Shown here piece by piece: positions 28,218 through 39,127 of a DNA stretch of 46,753 bases. Made by a program: the position numbers and the translations under genes. The stretch's first letter is position 1. Each line of letters starts with the position of its first letter. The stretch lies in the NCBI RefSeq assembly GCF_020172685.1, contig NZ_CP083986.1, positions 2,116,496-2,163,248 on the forward strand. The letters are read 5' to 3'. The notes beneath the pieces were generated by a model. The model saw nothing but the letters and a program-made list of their open reading frames with translations. It made no database searches and had not been told where the DNA came from. The stretch is from [Mycobacterium] nativiensis (GTDB taxonomy: Bacteria > Actinomycetota > Actinomycetes > Mycobacteriales > Mycobacteriaceae).

Positions 28218-28223
28218 TAGCAT
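28218..28223 (+). promoter_or_regulatory. -10 element TAGCAT of pimB, leaderless
   Basis: TAGCAT ends 7 nt before the GTG at 28231, with no ribosome site. A leaderless transcript is predicted. Confidence 0.55.
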
Positions 28224-28230
28224 CCCTGCA

Positions 28231-29370
28231 GTGAGCCGGGTCCTGCTGGTTACCAATGATTTTCCGCCGCGCCCCGGCGGCATCCAGTGCTACCTGGAAG
28301 AACTGGTGCGCCGCCTCGCCGCCGGCGGGCGACACGAGGTGACGGTGTACGCCCCGCGGTGGAAGGGCGCCGAGGCCTTCGACGTGGCGGCCAGGTCCAC
28401 CGGCTATCAGGTGGTCCGGCACCCGGGCACGCTGATGCTGCCGGGCCGTGCCGTCGACACCCGGATGCGCCGGCTCATCGCCGATCGGGCCATCGACACG
28501 GTCTGGTTCGGCGCGGCCGCACCGCTGGCGTTGCTGGCGCAGCGGGCACGCGCCGCCGGCGCCACCCGGGTGGTGGCCAGCACCCACGGCCACGAGGTCG
28601 GGTGGTCGATGCTGCCCGGGGCCCGCTCGGTGCTGCGCCGGATCGGCGACACCTGCGACACGGTCACCTTCGTCAGTCACTACACCCGCGGCCGGTTCGC
28701 CTCGGCGTTCGGTCCCAACGCCGCGCTCGAGCACCTGCCGCCGGGGGTGGACACCGATCGGTTCCGTCCCGATCCGGCTGCGGCGGCCGAGCTGCGGGCC
28801 CGCCACGGGCTCCGCGGGCGGCCCACCGTGGTGTGCGTGTCCCGGTTGGTGCCCCGCAAGGGTCAGGACATGCTGATCAGGGCGCTACCGGCGATCCGGC
28901 AGCGCGTCGCCGGGGCCGCCCTGGTGATCGTCGGTGGCGGCCCCTACGCCGAGACGCTGCACAAGCTGGCCGCCGACTGCGGGGTGGCCGACGCGGTGAC
29001 GTTCACCGGCGGCGTGCCGGCCGCCGAGCTGCCGGCCTACTACCTGCTCGGTGACGTCTTCGCGATGCCCTGTCGCACCCGCGGCGCCGGCCTCGACGTC
29101 GAGGGGCTGGGCATCGTGTTTCTGGAGGCATCGGCCGCCGGAGTCCCGGTGGTCGCCGGCGACTCGGGCGGTGCGCCGGAAACCGTGCTGGACAACCGGA
29201 CCGGGCGGGTCGTCGACGGCCGGAACGTCAAGCAGATCGCCGACGCCGTCAGCACACTGCTCGCCGATCCGGACCGGGCCGTGGCGATGGGCAACGCCGG
29301 CCGCGAGTGGGTGATGGGCCACTGGCGCTGGGACAGCCTGGCCGGCCGGATGGCCGAGCTGCTGGATTAA
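28231..29370 (+). CDS. pimB: GDP-mannose-dependent PIM mannosyltransferase PimB'
   Basis: PimB' adds the second mannose to phosphatidylinositol monomannoside on the cytosolic face of the membrane, the root of PIM, LM and LAM. The 379-residue GT4 enzyme has the glycine-rich acceptor loop NDFPPRPGGIQ at the N-terminus, HGHEVGW, the nucleotide-binding RLVPRKGQD and the EX7E motif EGLGIVFLEA near residue 290. The GTG at 28231 agrees with homologues and with the TAGCAT -10 element. Upstream residues in frame are shadow sequence of the metallopeptidase gene. It converges on fadD15 across a 70-bp gap with two small hairpins. Confidence 0.95.
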   Translation: MSRVLLVTNDFPPRPGGIQCYLEELVRRLAAGGRHEVTVYAPRWKGAEAFDVAARSTGYQVVRHPGTLMLPGRAVDTRMRRLIADRAIDTVWFGAAAPLALLAQRARAAGATRVVASTHGHEVGWSMLPGARSVLRRIGDTCDTVTFVSHYTRGRFASAFGPNAALEHLPPGVDTDRFRPDPAAAAELRARHGLRGRPTVVCVSRLVPRKGQDMLIRALPAIRQRVAGAALVIVGGGPYAETLHKLAADCGVADAVTFTGGVPAAELPAYYLLGDVFAMPCRTRGAGLDVEGLGIVFLEASAAGVPVVAGDSGGAPETVLDNRTGRVVDGRNVKQIADAVSTLLADPDRAVAMGNAGREWVMGHWRWDSLAGRMAELLD

Positions 29371-29379
29371 TCGGCCGAC

Positions 29380-29407
29380 CGGGAACGTCCCGACGCCTAT
29401 CCGGCGT
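29380..29407. terminator. Twin short hairpins between pimB and fadD15
   Basis: CGGGA-ACG-TCCCG (29380-29392) is followed at once by ACGCC-TATCC-GGCGT (29393-29407). They lie between convergent genes and lack T-tracts. A weak bidirectional terminator is plausible. Confidence 0.35.
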
Positions 29408-29440
29408 GTCGCGGCGCGAGATTCCCGGCGGGCGAGGGGT

Positions 29441-31243
29441 TCAGCCCTTGCTGTAGATCGCCTCGATAGCGTCGGCGAACTTCTCGGCGACCACGTTGCG
29501 CTTCACCTTCATGGTGGGGGTCAGCTCGCCGGTGGCCTCGGTGAAGTCGACCGGCAGGATCTGGAACTTGCGGATCGACTCGGCGTGCGACACCGACAGG
29601 TTGGCCTGCTTGACCGCGGCGTCCACCTCGGCCAGCAGGTCCGGGTCGTTCACCAGCTCCGCGGTGGTGGCGGCGGCGGCCTTGCTGTTGCGCTGCTTCC
29701 AGCCCTCGATGGCTTCGGGGTCGATGGTGATCAGCGCACCGATGAACGGGCGGGCGTCGCCGACGACCATCGCCTGGCTGATCAGCGGGTGGGCGCGCAG
29801 CTGGTCCTCGAGGACCGCGGGAGCGACGTTCTTACCGCCGGCGGTGACGATGATCTCCTTCTTGCGCCCGGTGATCTTCAGGTAGCCGTCGGCGTCGATG
29901 GCGGCCAGGTCGCCGGTCCTGAACCAGCCGTCGGTGAACGCCTCGGCGGTTGCCGCCTCGTTGCGCCAGTAGCCGCCGAACACCACGCCACCGCGCACCA
30001 GCAACTCACCGTCTTCGGCGATGCGCATGCTGTTGCCCGGCACCAGCTTTCCGACGGTTCCGACCTTGATGCCGCCGACTGGGTTGACCGTGACGGCGGC
30101 GGTGGTCTCGGTCAGGCCGTAACCCTCGTAGATGGACAGGCCGACACCGCGGTAGAAGTGCCCCAGGCGTTCGCCCAGCGGCGCCCCGCCCGACACCGAG
30201 GCATTGCAGTTACCGCCCAGCGCCGCGCGCAGCTTGTGATAGACCAGCTTGTCGAACACGGCGTGCTTGGCGCGCAGCAGCAGCCCGGGGCCGCCGCGTT
30301 CGGTCGCCTCGCTGAACTCCACCGCGGTCTGGGCGGCCATCTCGAAGATCTTGCCCTTGCCGTCGCTGGCGGCGTTCTGGGCAGCGGTGTTGTACACCTT
30401 CTCGAATACCCGCGGCACCGATACCACCACGGTCGGCTTGAACACGGCGAACATCGGAATCAGGTTCTTGATGTCGCTGGTGAACCCGACGGTGACCCGA
30501 TTGGTGAAGGCGCCCAGGGTCAGCGCCCGGGCCAGCACGTGCGCCAGCGGCAGGAAGACCAGCAGGCGCTGACCCGGAGCCAGCAGGGTCGGCAGCGCGG
30601 CCTTGGTGCCGCGCACCTCATAGAGCAGGTTGGAGTGGGTGAGCTGGCAGCCCTTGGGGCGGCCGGTGGTGCCCGAGGTGTAGATCAGCGTCGCGGGGTC
30701 GGTGACCCGCAGCGCCTCGAGGCGCGCGGTGACCTGCGCCGGGTCCTGGCCGGCCCCGGCCTCGGCGAGGTCATCGAGGGCCGTGGCGCCGGAGCCGTCG
30801 ATGGTCAGCACCCGCCGCAGGGCGGGCAGCTCGCCGGCGAGTTCGTTGACCATCTGGGCGTGCGTGTCGGTCTCGGCGAACGCCAGCACCGCGCTGGAGT
30901 CCTGCAGCACCCAACGCACCTGCTCCGCAGACGACGTCTCGTAGATCGGTACGGTGACCGCGCCGATCGACAGGATGGCCAGGTCCAGGATGGCCCACTC
31001 GTAGCGAGTGGCCGAGAAGATCACCACGCGGTCGCCGGCCGCCACACCCTGGGCGATCAGTCCCAGTGCCGCCGAACGGATCTGCGCGGCCGCGTCGGCG
31101 CAGGTGACGTCGGTCCAGACGCCGTCGACCAGACGTTGATAGATGACGAAGTCGGGATGGTCGCGCTCGTGTTCGTAGACGATCGCAGCGACGTTGTCGT
31201 GCTCCTCGACGGTGAACGGCGCGGGAACACTGAACTCACGCAT
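29441..31243 (-). CDS. fadD15: Long-chain fatty acyl-CoA synthetase
   Basis: FadD15 activates long-chain fatty acids to acyl-CoA via acyl-adenylates. The 600-residue protein is a full-length ANL-superfamily enzyme. It has the AMP-binding P-loop [14 protein letters not shown], the A5 motif [14 protein letters not shown], the hinge region [37 protein letters not shown] and a C-terminal lysine in [15 protein letters not shown] lies about 9 nt before the ATG at 31243. It is divergent from the SRPBCC-ArsA-PlsC gene set, which also seems to concern lipids. The intergenic region of 154 bp shows no clear palindrome. Confidence 0.95.
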   Translation of the reverse strand: MREFSVPAPFTVEEHDNVAAIVYEHERDHPDFVIYQRLVDGVWTDVTCADAAAQIRSAALGLIAQGVAAGDRVVIFSATRYEWAILDLAILSIGAVTVPIYETSSAEQVRWVLQDSSAVLAFAETDTHAQMVNELAGELPALRRVLTIDGSGATALDDLAEAGAGQDPAQVTARLEALRVTDPATLIYTSGTTGRPKGCQLTHSNLLYEVRGTKAALPTLLAPGQRLLVFLPLAHVLARALTLGAFTNRVTVGFTSDIKNLIPMFAVFKPTVVVSVPRVFEKVYNTAAQNAASDGKGKIFEMAAQTAVEFSEATERGGPGLLLRAKHAVFDKLVYHKLRAALGGNCNASVSGGAPLGERLGHFYRGVGLSIYEGYGLTETTAAVTVNPVGGIKVGTVGKLVPGNSMRIAEDGELLVRGGVVFGGYWRNEAATAEAFTDGWFRTGDLAAIDADGYLKITGRKKEIIVTAGGKNVAPAVLEDQLRAHPLISQAMVVGDARPFIGALITIDPEAIEGWKQRNSKAAAATTAELVNDPDLLAEVDAAVKQANLSVSHAESIRKFQILPVDFTEATGELTPTMKVKRNVVAEKFADAIEAIYSKG

Positions 31244-31397
31244 TTGCGGTGCCCTCTCTTGACTGCCAGCTGTCTGTGTGCCCAGCCTAGTCGGCGGCCC
31301 ACCGGGACTGTGACGGTGTTCACTGCCGAGGCGTCGCGGCTACGCATGTGCGGCCGGTGCGTTCCGCCCGGAGGCCGTCATATGTGAAGCTGGGGCG

Positions 31398-31781
31398 ATG
31401 AACAGTATCCAGGTTGCCGACGAGACCTTCGTCGCCGCACCCGACGCACAGGTCGGCGCCGCTGTCGGTGACCGGTCGAATTGGCGGCGATGGTGGCCGG
31501 ACCTGCAGCTGCAGGTGGTCGAGGACCGCGCCGAGAAGGGCGTCCGCTGGACCGTGAGCGGGCCGTTGACCGGCACCATGGAGATCTGGCTGGAGCCGAT
31601 GCTCGACGGGGTGTTGCTGCACTACTTCCTGCACGCCGAACCCGCACGAGTCACCGGCGGACGGAACCTGGCGAAAATGGTTCACGGCCGCCGGGTAGCC
31701 GGCAAGAAGATGGCGTTCGAGGTCAAGGCTCGCCTCGAACAGTCCCGTCCGGTGGGAGTCTCCCCGCTGGCTGTGAGCTGA
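31398..31781 (+). CDS. SRPBCC/START-like protein (Rv2186c-like)
   Basis: This 127-residue protein resembles the polyketide cyclase/START superfamily, which forms a helix-grip cavity for lipids or other hydrophobic ligands. Supporting segments are the DETFVAAPDAQVGAAVGDRSNWRRWWPDL beginning, typical of the first strand and helices, and a long C-terminal helix (GRNLAKMVHGRRVAGKKMAFEVKARLE). It has no signal peptide. The ATG at 31398 has a weak GGGG ribosome site. It is the first gene of a same-strand set with a second SRPBCC protein, an ArsA-like ATPase, a Cys-rich protein and PlsC. The ligand is unknown. Confidence 0.85.
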   Translation: MNSIQVADETFVAAPDAQVGAAVGDRSNWRRWWPDLQLQVVEDRAEKGVRWTVSGPLTGTMEIWLEPMLDGVLLHYFLHAEPARVTGGRNLAKMVHGRRVAGKKMAFEVKARLEQSRPVGVSPLAVS

Positions 31782-31870
31782 ACCGCTGACCGGCTCGATA
31801 CCGGGTGCGGCGAGGTACCGTTTCTGCCGGGGACCGGCGGTAGGCGCGAACGAGTTAGGGAAATAACCAC

Positions 31871-32308
31871 GTGGCGGACAAGACAGCGCAGACGATCTTC
31901 ATCGCGGCGGATCCGGACACGGTGATGAAGGTGATCGCCGACATCGGTGCCTACCCCGAGTGGGTCTCGGAGTACACCGAGGCCGAAGTGCTCGAAACCG
32001 ACGCCGACGGCTATCCGAAGGTGGCCCGGATGGTGCTGGACGCCGCGGTGCTCAAGGACACCATGGTGTTCGACTACGACTGGTCGGCGGACCGTCGCGC
32101 GGTCCGTTGGTCGCTGGTGTCCAGTTCGCTGCTGAAGGCCCTCGACGGCGAATACCGCTTGGCGCCCAAGGAATCCGGAACCGAGGTCGTCTACGAGCTG
32201 TCGGTCGATCTGATGATTCCGATGATCGGTCTGCTCAAGCGCAAGGCAGAGCGGCGCCTGACCGACACCGCACTGAAGGACCTGAAGAAACGAGCCGAGG
32301 CTGAGTGA
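31871..32308 (+). CDS. SRPBCC/START-like protein (Rv2185c-like)
   Basis: This 145-residue member of the polyketide cyclase/START family is clearer than its neighbour. It begins ADKTAQTIFIAADPDTVMKVIADIGAYPEWVSEYTEAEV, the standard coenzyme Q-binding/Coq10-like start, and ends in a basic amphipathic helix (GLLKRKAERRLTDTALKDLKKRAEAE). A lipid-ligand carrier role is likely from the fold, but the ligand is unknown. AGGGAAA about 8 nt upstream supports the GTG at 31871. Its stop overlaps the start of the ATPase gene as GTGA, so the two are translationally coupled. Confidence 0.88.
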   Translation: MADKTAQTIFIAADPDTVMKVIADIGAYPEWVSEYTEAEVLETDADGYPKVARMVLDAAVLKDTMVFDYDWSADRRAVRWSLVSSSLLKALDGEYRLAPKESGTEVVYELSVDLMIPMIGLLKRKAERRLTDTALKDLKKRAEAE

Positions 32309-33591
32309 AGCCGACCCAGCCACCTCCGGGCCCGGCGCGGATCAGTCTGTTCGTCGGCAAGGGCGGCGTTGGCAAGTCCACGCTGGCGTCCGCGACTGCC
32401 GTCGCGCTGGCGCGCGCCGGTGACCGGGTGCTGCTGATCTCCACTGATCAGGCGCATTCGGTCGGTGATGTGCTCGGCGTGGCGGTGACGCCCAGCGGCG
32501 GCCGCGAGCCCATCCCGGTGGTCTTCGACGACGGCGGCTTGGACGGTGGCCGGCTCGACGTGCTGGCATTGGACACCCTGGCGCTGCTCGAGGCGCACTG
32601 GGTGGATGTGGTCGGCGTTCTGGCCGCGAGATTCCCGGAGTCGGATTTGGGCGATGTTGCCCCCGAAGAGCTTTCGGCGCTGCCGGGAGTCCAGGAGGTG
32701 CTCGGGCTGCACGAGGTCGGTGAATTGGCCGGCTGCGGGCAGTGGGACCGGATCGTCGTCGACTGCGCGTCCACGGCCGATGCGTTGCGGATGCTGACGT
32801 TGCCGGCCACGGTGGCGCTGTATGCCGAGCGGTCCTGGCCGCGGCACCGCAGGCTCAGCGGCACCGAGGATGCCCAATCGGCCGCATTGGTCGGGCTCAT
32901 CGAGCGGGTCAGTGGCGCCGCTGAGCGACTCGCCACGCTGCTGACCGACGAGGCGCTGGTGGGTGCCCACCTGGTGCTGACCGCAGAGCGGGTGGTGGCC
33001 GCCGAAGCCGTCCGGACCCTGGGATCGTTGGCCCTGACCGGCGTGCGCGTCGAGGAGCTGATCGTCAACCAGATTTTGTTGCAGGATGATTCGTACGTCT
33101 ATACCAACCTGCCGGCTCATCCGGCGTTCGACTGGTACGCCGAGCGGATCCGGGAACAGCGCACGGTCCTAGAGGAGCTGGACCGCGATATCGGCGACGT
33201 GGCGATGGTGCTGGTGCCGCATCTGGCAGGGGAGCCGATCGGCCCGAAAGCGCTGGGCGAACTGCTCGACGGCAGCCGCCGCCGGGACGGCTCGGCGCTG
33301 CCGGGGCCGGTGCGGCCGGTGGTCGACCGGGAGTCGGGTTCCGGACTGGGTGCGGTGTACCGATTGCGGCTAGAGTTACCCCAGGTTGATTCCGGCGCGC
33401 TCAGTCTGGGCCGGTCCGGCGACGAATTGATCATCGGTGTCGGTGGCACCAGGCGACGGGTTCGGTTGGCGTCGGTGCTGCGGCGGTGCACGGTCATGGA
33501 CGCAACGCTGCGCGGTAGCGAACTGACGGTCCGCTTCCGGCCGGACCCGACGGTGTGGCCGGTGAGCAGTGACGAGGAGGTGCGACGTTGA
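32305..33591 (+). CDS. ArsA/Get3-like P-loop ATPase (Rv2184c-like)
   Basis: This 428-residue protein has the deviant Walker A motif FVGKGGVGKSTLASATA near residues 16-32 and the STDQAHSVGDVLG switch I segment of the ArsA/Get3 family. Switch II differs: where canonical members read DTAPTGHTLRLL, this one has DCASTADALRML. The usual Get3 zinc CXXC and the arsenite cysteines are not evident. A C-terminal domain (about 330-428) has a beta-rich sequence resembling the Hsp20-like tail of plant/cyanobacterial ArsA. It may use ATP to load or deliver a hydrophobic client. It overlaps the START-like gene (GTGA) and the next small gene (TTGA). Confidence 0.88.
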   Translation: MKPTQPPPGPARISLFVGKGGVGKSTLASATAVALARAGDRVLLISTDQAHSVGDVLGVAVTPSGGREPIPVVFDDGGLDGGRLDVLALDTLALLEAHWVDVVGVLAARFPESDLGDVAPEELSALPGVQEVLGLHEVGELAGCGQWDRIVVDCASTADALRMLTLPATVALYAERSWPRHRRLSGTEDAQSAALVGLIERVSGAAERLATLLTDEALVGAHLVLTAERVVAAEAVRTLGSLALTGVRVEELIVNQILLQDDSYVYTNLPAHPAFDWYAERIREQRTVLEELDRDIGDVAMVLVPHLAGEPIGPKALGELLDGSRRRDGSALPGPVRPVVDRESGSGLGAVYRLRLELPQVDSGALSLGRSGDELIIGVGGTRRRVRLASVLRRCTVMDATLRGSELTVRFRPDPTVWPVSSDEEVRR

Positions 33592-33971
33592 ACGCTGGCG
33601 CGCACCCCGATCTTGGTGAGCTGGGACCGGAGCTGCGCAAGCTCGCCCAGGCGATCCTGGACCGCCTTGACCCAGCGGTTCGGGCGGCGGCGATGCTGGC
33701 GGCGGCCGGCGACGGCCCCGGCAAGTGCCAGCAGGTGTGGTGCCCGGTGTGCGCGCTCGCGGCGTTGGTGACCGGCGAGGAGCATCCACTGCTCACCGTG
33801 ATCGCCGAGCACAGCGTCGCGTTGTTCGAAGTGATCCGTGCGGTGGTGGGGGAGACCGGTGCCCCACCGTCCCCGCCGGACGGCCCGCCCACCGGTCCGC
33901 CCGGAGGCGGCGGCGACGGTGCGGCGGCCAGGTCCGGCTACCAGCACATTCCGGTCACTGTCGAAAACTGA
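33588..33971 (+). CDS. Small Cys-rich protein (Rv2183c-like)
   Basis: This 127-residue protein begins with a helical region (GELGPELRKLAQAILDRLDPAVRAAAMLAAA), followed by KCQQVWCPVCALAALVTGE, a CX4CX2C cluster near residues 47-55 that could bind zinc. The tail is Pro/Gly-rich and disordered, ending SGYQHIPVTVEN. The start is a TTG overlapping the ATPase stop as TTGA, so translation is coupled. Proteins with a CPVC core of this type often sit next to ArsA-like ATPases in actinobacteria in my recollection. A partner or adaptor role is inference. Confidence 0.8.
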   Translation: MNAGAHPDLGELGPELRKLAQAILDRLDPAVRAAAMLAAAGDGPGKCQQVWCPVCALAALVTGEEHPLLTVIAEHSVALFEVIRAVVGETGAPPSPPDGPPTGPPGGGGDGAAARSGYQHIPVTVEN

Positions 33972-33977
33972 GGAATT

Positions 33978-33992
33978 CCGTGGAATCCACGG
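33978..33992 (+). terminator. Short hairpin after the Cys-rich gene
   Basis: CCGTGG-AAT-CCACGG is a perfect 6-bp stem with a 3-nt loop, 6 nt after the stop. It may attenuate transcription into plsC. There is no T-tract. Confidence 0.35.
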
Positions 33993-34077
33993 TGTGATGA
34001 ATCGCCGTGTGGCCGTGGCAACGGCGGGTCGGTAATGTTGGCGCGAACACGCGTTCGTGGGCTGGAGGGAGGGGCCG

Positions 34078-34812
34078 ATGTGGTATTGGCTGTTCAAGTA
34101 CGTCTTCATGGGTCCGTTGCTCGCCCTGCTCGGTCGTCCGAAAGTCGAAGGACTGGAAAACGTCCCGAACACCGGAGCGGTGATCCTGGCCAGTAATCAC
34201 CTGGCCGTCGCGGACAGCTTCTACCTACCGCTGGTGGTGCGTCGGCGCATCACGTTCCTGGCCAAGTCGGAGTACTTCACCGGCACCGGCATCAAGGGCT
34301 GGTTCACCCGCTGGTTCTACACGGTCGCGGGGCAGGTGCCGATCGACCGCACTGACGCCGACACCGCACAGGCTGCGCTGCACACCGCCGAGCGACTGCT
34401 GGCCGACGGCAAGCTGCTCGGCATCTACCCCGAGGGCACTCGTTCACCGGACGGCCGGTTGTACAAGGGCAAGACCGGCCTGGCCCGGATGGCCCTGCAC
34501 ACCGGAGTCCCGGTGATCCCGGTGGCGATGATCGGCACCAACGTCGTCAACCCGCCGGGCAGCAAGATGTGGCGGTTCGGCCGGGTCACGGTCCGGTTCG
34601 GCAAGCCGATGGACTTCTCCCGCTTCGACGGGATGGCCGAGAACCGTTTCATCGAGCGGGCCGTCACCGACGAGGTGATCTACGAGCTGATGGGGCTGTC
34701 CGGGCAGGAATACGTTGACGTCTACGCGGCCAGCCTCAAAAACGGTGTCCCGCAACAAGACGCGTCAGCGGGTCAGCCGGTCGCCCGGTTTCCGGAGACC
34801 GCGGCGGGCTGA
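34078..34812 (+). CDS. 1-acyl-glycerol-3-phosphate acyltransferase family (PlsC-like)
   Basis: This 244-residue protein belongs to the PlsC family, which moves acyl chains from acyl-CoA/ACP to lysophosphatidate or related acceptors at the membrane. It has an N-terminal hydrophobic anchor ([18 protein letters not shown]), the NHLAVAD (HX4D) catalytic motif near residue 41, a substrate loop ([18 protein letters not shown]) and YPEGTRS near 120. The ATG at 34078 follows GGAGGGAGGGG, a strong ribosome site. An in-frame GTG at 34057 is rejected because it lies ahead of that site. Its last 40 bases overlap the convergent mannosyltransferase gene. It matches Rv2182c and follows the START/ArsA set by about 106 bp. 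Confidence 0.92.
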   Translation: MWYWLFKYVFMGPLLALLGRPKVEGLENVPNTGAVILASNHLAVADSFYLPLVVRRRITFLAKSEYFTGTGIKGWFTRWFYTVAGQVPIDRTDADTAQAALHTAERLLADGKLLGIYPEGTRSPDGRLYKGKTGLARMALHTGVPVIPVAMIGTNVVNPPGSKMWRFGRVTVRFGKPMDFSRFDGMAENRFIERAVTDEVIYELMGLSGQEYVDVYAASLKNGVPQQDASAGQPVARFPETAAG

Positions 34813-36077
34813 TCCCCAAGCCCCGAGGACGTAGCGCCGCGGGCTTTGAAGGTCGCGCCTGCGGTGACGATCACTGCGAGCGCCCACCACACATACGACG
34901 TACCGGCCAATTGGCGCCACCAGGCCGCGTCGGTCTCGTGATGCTCGGGCAGCAGTTCGATCGGACTGCGCACCATCAGTGCCACGCCGACCGCGCTGAG
35001 CAGACCCAGCAGCACCGCCCGGTGGCGATACCCCAGTACGCCGGTCACCACCACGGTCGGCAACATCCACACCCAGTGGTGCGACCACGACACCGGTGAG
35101 ACCACCAGGCCGAACAGCGCCACGCAGACCAGCGCCAGGATCGGCTGCCCGGCTGCCAGCACCCGGCGGGCCGCCCACACCGCCAGCGTCAGCACCAGCA
35201 GGGACGCCGCCGCCCACAGCACCGAGCGCAGCTGGTCGCTCAGCGGCAGCCGGGCCAACGCTCCGGCCAGGTTCTGGTTGGTGTTCAGCGTGGCCCCGCC
35301 GATGCGGTCGGTGTTGCGGACCGTGTGCGTCCAGTACTGCCAGGAATCGCTCCAGGCGAGGGCGAAGCCCAGCAGGGTCGCGGCCAGGAACGAGACCACC
35401 GTGGTCACCGCGGCACGTACGTCGCGACGCAACAGGAAGTACAGCAGGAATACCGCCGGGGTCAGCTTCAGCCCGACTGCCACCCCCAGCAGCGCGCCGC
35501 GCGGCCAGTAGGTGCGGCGCGGCACGCAGTCGGCGATCACCAGGGTCATCAGCACCGCATTGACCTGACCGAAATCGAAGTTGGCCCAGATCGGTTCGGC
35601 GTCAAGCCAGATGGCCGCCGCGACGATCGCCACCGCCAACACCGCCCGGCGCCACCACATCGGGCCGGTCCCGCGGTTCAAGCCGCCGTCGACACCCAGT
35701 CCGGTCAGCACGATGGTGATCGACACCACCAGCAGCAGCGTGGACAGCACCGTCAGTGCAGCGGTGCCCACCCCCAACGACACCCAAGTCAGGGGCGCGA
35801 ACAACACCGCGGCGATCGGGGGATAGGTGAACGGCAGCACCGTGCCGTCGATCTGGGTGGCGAACCAGTCGTCGCCGTAGAGCGGGAGCCCGTCACGCCA
35901 GGCCTGTGCGGCCATTCGGTAGACGTCGACGTCGATGTGGTACGGCGTGCTGCCAAGTGCCCGCCATGTCGTGTAGCCCAGGGCTGCGATTGCCAGCAGG
36001 GCGAAGATCCACCAAACGGCCCAACCGCTGATGCCCCCGTGCCGACGGCCCGGGTCGGGCGGCCGCGATGTAGTCAT
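34773..36077 (-). CDS. GT-C mannosyltransferase, GT87-like (Rv2181-like)
   Basis: This 434-residue integral membrane protein has about ten hydrophobic helices. An early extracytoplasmic loop has acidic residues ([26 protein letters not shown]), as expected for a GT-C enzyme using polyprenyl-phosphate-mannose. [14 protein letters not shown] and [18 protein letters not shown] are typical of GT87/DUF2029 members. M. tuberculosis Rv2181 adds alpha-1,2-mannose branches to lipomannan, and I infer the same here. The ATG at 36077 is chosen; an ATG at 36110 would add 11 residues. TAGGCT lies 10 nt upstream as a possible -10. Its 3' end overlaps plsC by 40 bp. Confidence 0.88.
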   Translation of the reverse strand: MTTSRPPDPGRRHGGISGWAVWWIFALLAIAALGYTTWRALGSTPYHIDVDVYRMAAQAWRDGLPLYGDDWFATQIDGTVLPFTYPPIAAVLFAPLTWVSLGVGTAALTVLSTLLLVVSITIVLTGLGVDGGLNRGTGPMWWRRAVLAVAIVAAAIWLDAEPIWANFDFGQVNAVLMTLVIADCVPRRTYWPRGALLGVAVGLKLTPAVFLLYFLLRRDVRAAVTTVVSFLAATLLGFALAWSDSWQYWTHTVRNTDRIGGATLNTNQNLAGALARLPLSDQLRSVLWAAASLLVLTLAVWAARRVLAAGQPILALVCVALFGLVVSPVSWSHHWVWMLPTVVVTGVLGYRHRAVLLGLLSAVGVALMVRSPIELLPEHHETDAAWWRQLAGTSYVWWALAVIVTAGATFKARGATSSGLGDQPAAVSGNRATG

Positions 36078-36147
36078 GTCGCCGCACAGCCTATCCGGTG
36101 TTTGCGCCATACCGGCGGCGGTCCGGGCGTGGTGTGCCGCGAGGGCG

Positions 36148-36153
36148 TACGTT
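36148..36153 (+). promoter_or_regulatory. -10 element TACGTT, leaderless start
   Basis: TACGTT ends 7 nt before the GTG at 36161 with no ribosome site between. A leaderless mRNA is predicted for the membrane-protein/exoribonuclease pair. Confidence 0.55.
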
Positions 36154-36160
36154 CTCTTAG

Positions 36161-37194
36161 GTGCTGGAATGGTTCCGCGACGACATCGTCGACCGGGGCA
36201 GACTGCCCCTGTTGTGCTGTCTGCTCGCGTTTCTGGTGACGTTTCTGGTGACCCGCTCGGTGGTGCGCTACATCCGCAGTACCGCCGGGCGCGTCGGCAC
36301 GCCCCGGTGGTGGCAGCCGCGGAACCTGCAGTTCGGGTCCAAGCACATCCACCACGTGGTGTTCGGGGTGGTGTTGGTGATGGTCTCCGGGGTGACGCTG
36401 GTGGCGATGGGCGCCCAGGGGCACGAACCGCAGTTCTCCCTTGCCGCGATCGGCTTCGGGATCGGCGCGGCACTGGTCCTCGACGAGTACGCGCTGATCC
36501 TGCATCTGTCCGACGTGTACTGGGAGGAGGACGGGCGGGCCTCGGTGGACGCGGTGTTCGCCGCCACCGCGGTGACCGGACTGCTGGTCTTGGGTTTCCA
36601 CCCGCTGACGTTTCTGCTGTCGACGTGGCATGACACCTCCTCGCTGCTGATTCACGCCGGGGTGGTCGCCGGGCTGGTGATGGCGCTGCCGTTGGGTGTG
36701 GTGGTGCTGTTGAAGGGAAAGGTGTGGACCGGGTTGATCGGGATGTTCTTCTTCCCGCTGCTGGTGGTCGGTGCGATTCGGATGTCGCGGCCGCACGCGC
36801 CGTGGGCCCGCTGGTGGTATCTGCAGAACAGCGAGCGGATGCGCCGCGCGCTGGAGCGGGAACGTTGGCTGCGGCGCCCGGTGATTCAGGCCAAGCTCTG
36901 GCTGCAGGACGCTGTCGCGGGCCGGCCCCAGTTGCCCGACGATCGCGTCGTGGAAGCCGAACTCGACCGTGAGGTGCGTGCGGCGTCGGCGCCGACGGAG
37001 CCGATCACGATCGGACGTCCGCGGGTATCCACCGGGCGCGCTCCCGCCGGCCGGCCGCCGGTTGGGCCCATCGCGACCGGGCGCCCGCCCGGGCCACCAC
37101 CCAACCGCGCGGTTCGGGAGGCGTCGGCGCCGACCAGGCCTTTTTCTGTGCCCGTATCGGGCCAGCCGCCGCGCAGGCCCGGCGGGCCGCGGCG

Positions 37195-37198
<4 letters not shown>
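36161..37198 (+). CDS. Membrane protein of unknown function (Rv2180c-like)
   Basis: This 345-residue protein has about six membrane helices in its first 215 residues. A short periplasmic or cytosolic segment with KHIHHVVFG (three His) near residues 61-69 and an acidic [19 protein letters not shown] near 107-125 could form a metal or substrate site. The last 110 residues are cytosolic, basic and Pro/Arg/Gly-rich, with two near-repeats ([12 protein letters not shown], near 270 and 320), and look disordered. I know no function. Start GTG at 36161 with a leaderless -10. Its stop overlaps the exoribonuclease start as GTGA, so the RNase is made in step with it. It is divergent from the GT-C gene. 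Confidence 0.85.
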
Positions 37199-39104
<1,906 letters not shown>

Positions 39105-39127
39105 GGGTTTTCACCCCCGATGGCGGG

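Noticed and set aside
33996..34034. 12-codon ORF MNRRVAVATAGR before plsC
   Set aside because: No ribosome site and no attenuator structure after it. Too short to support.
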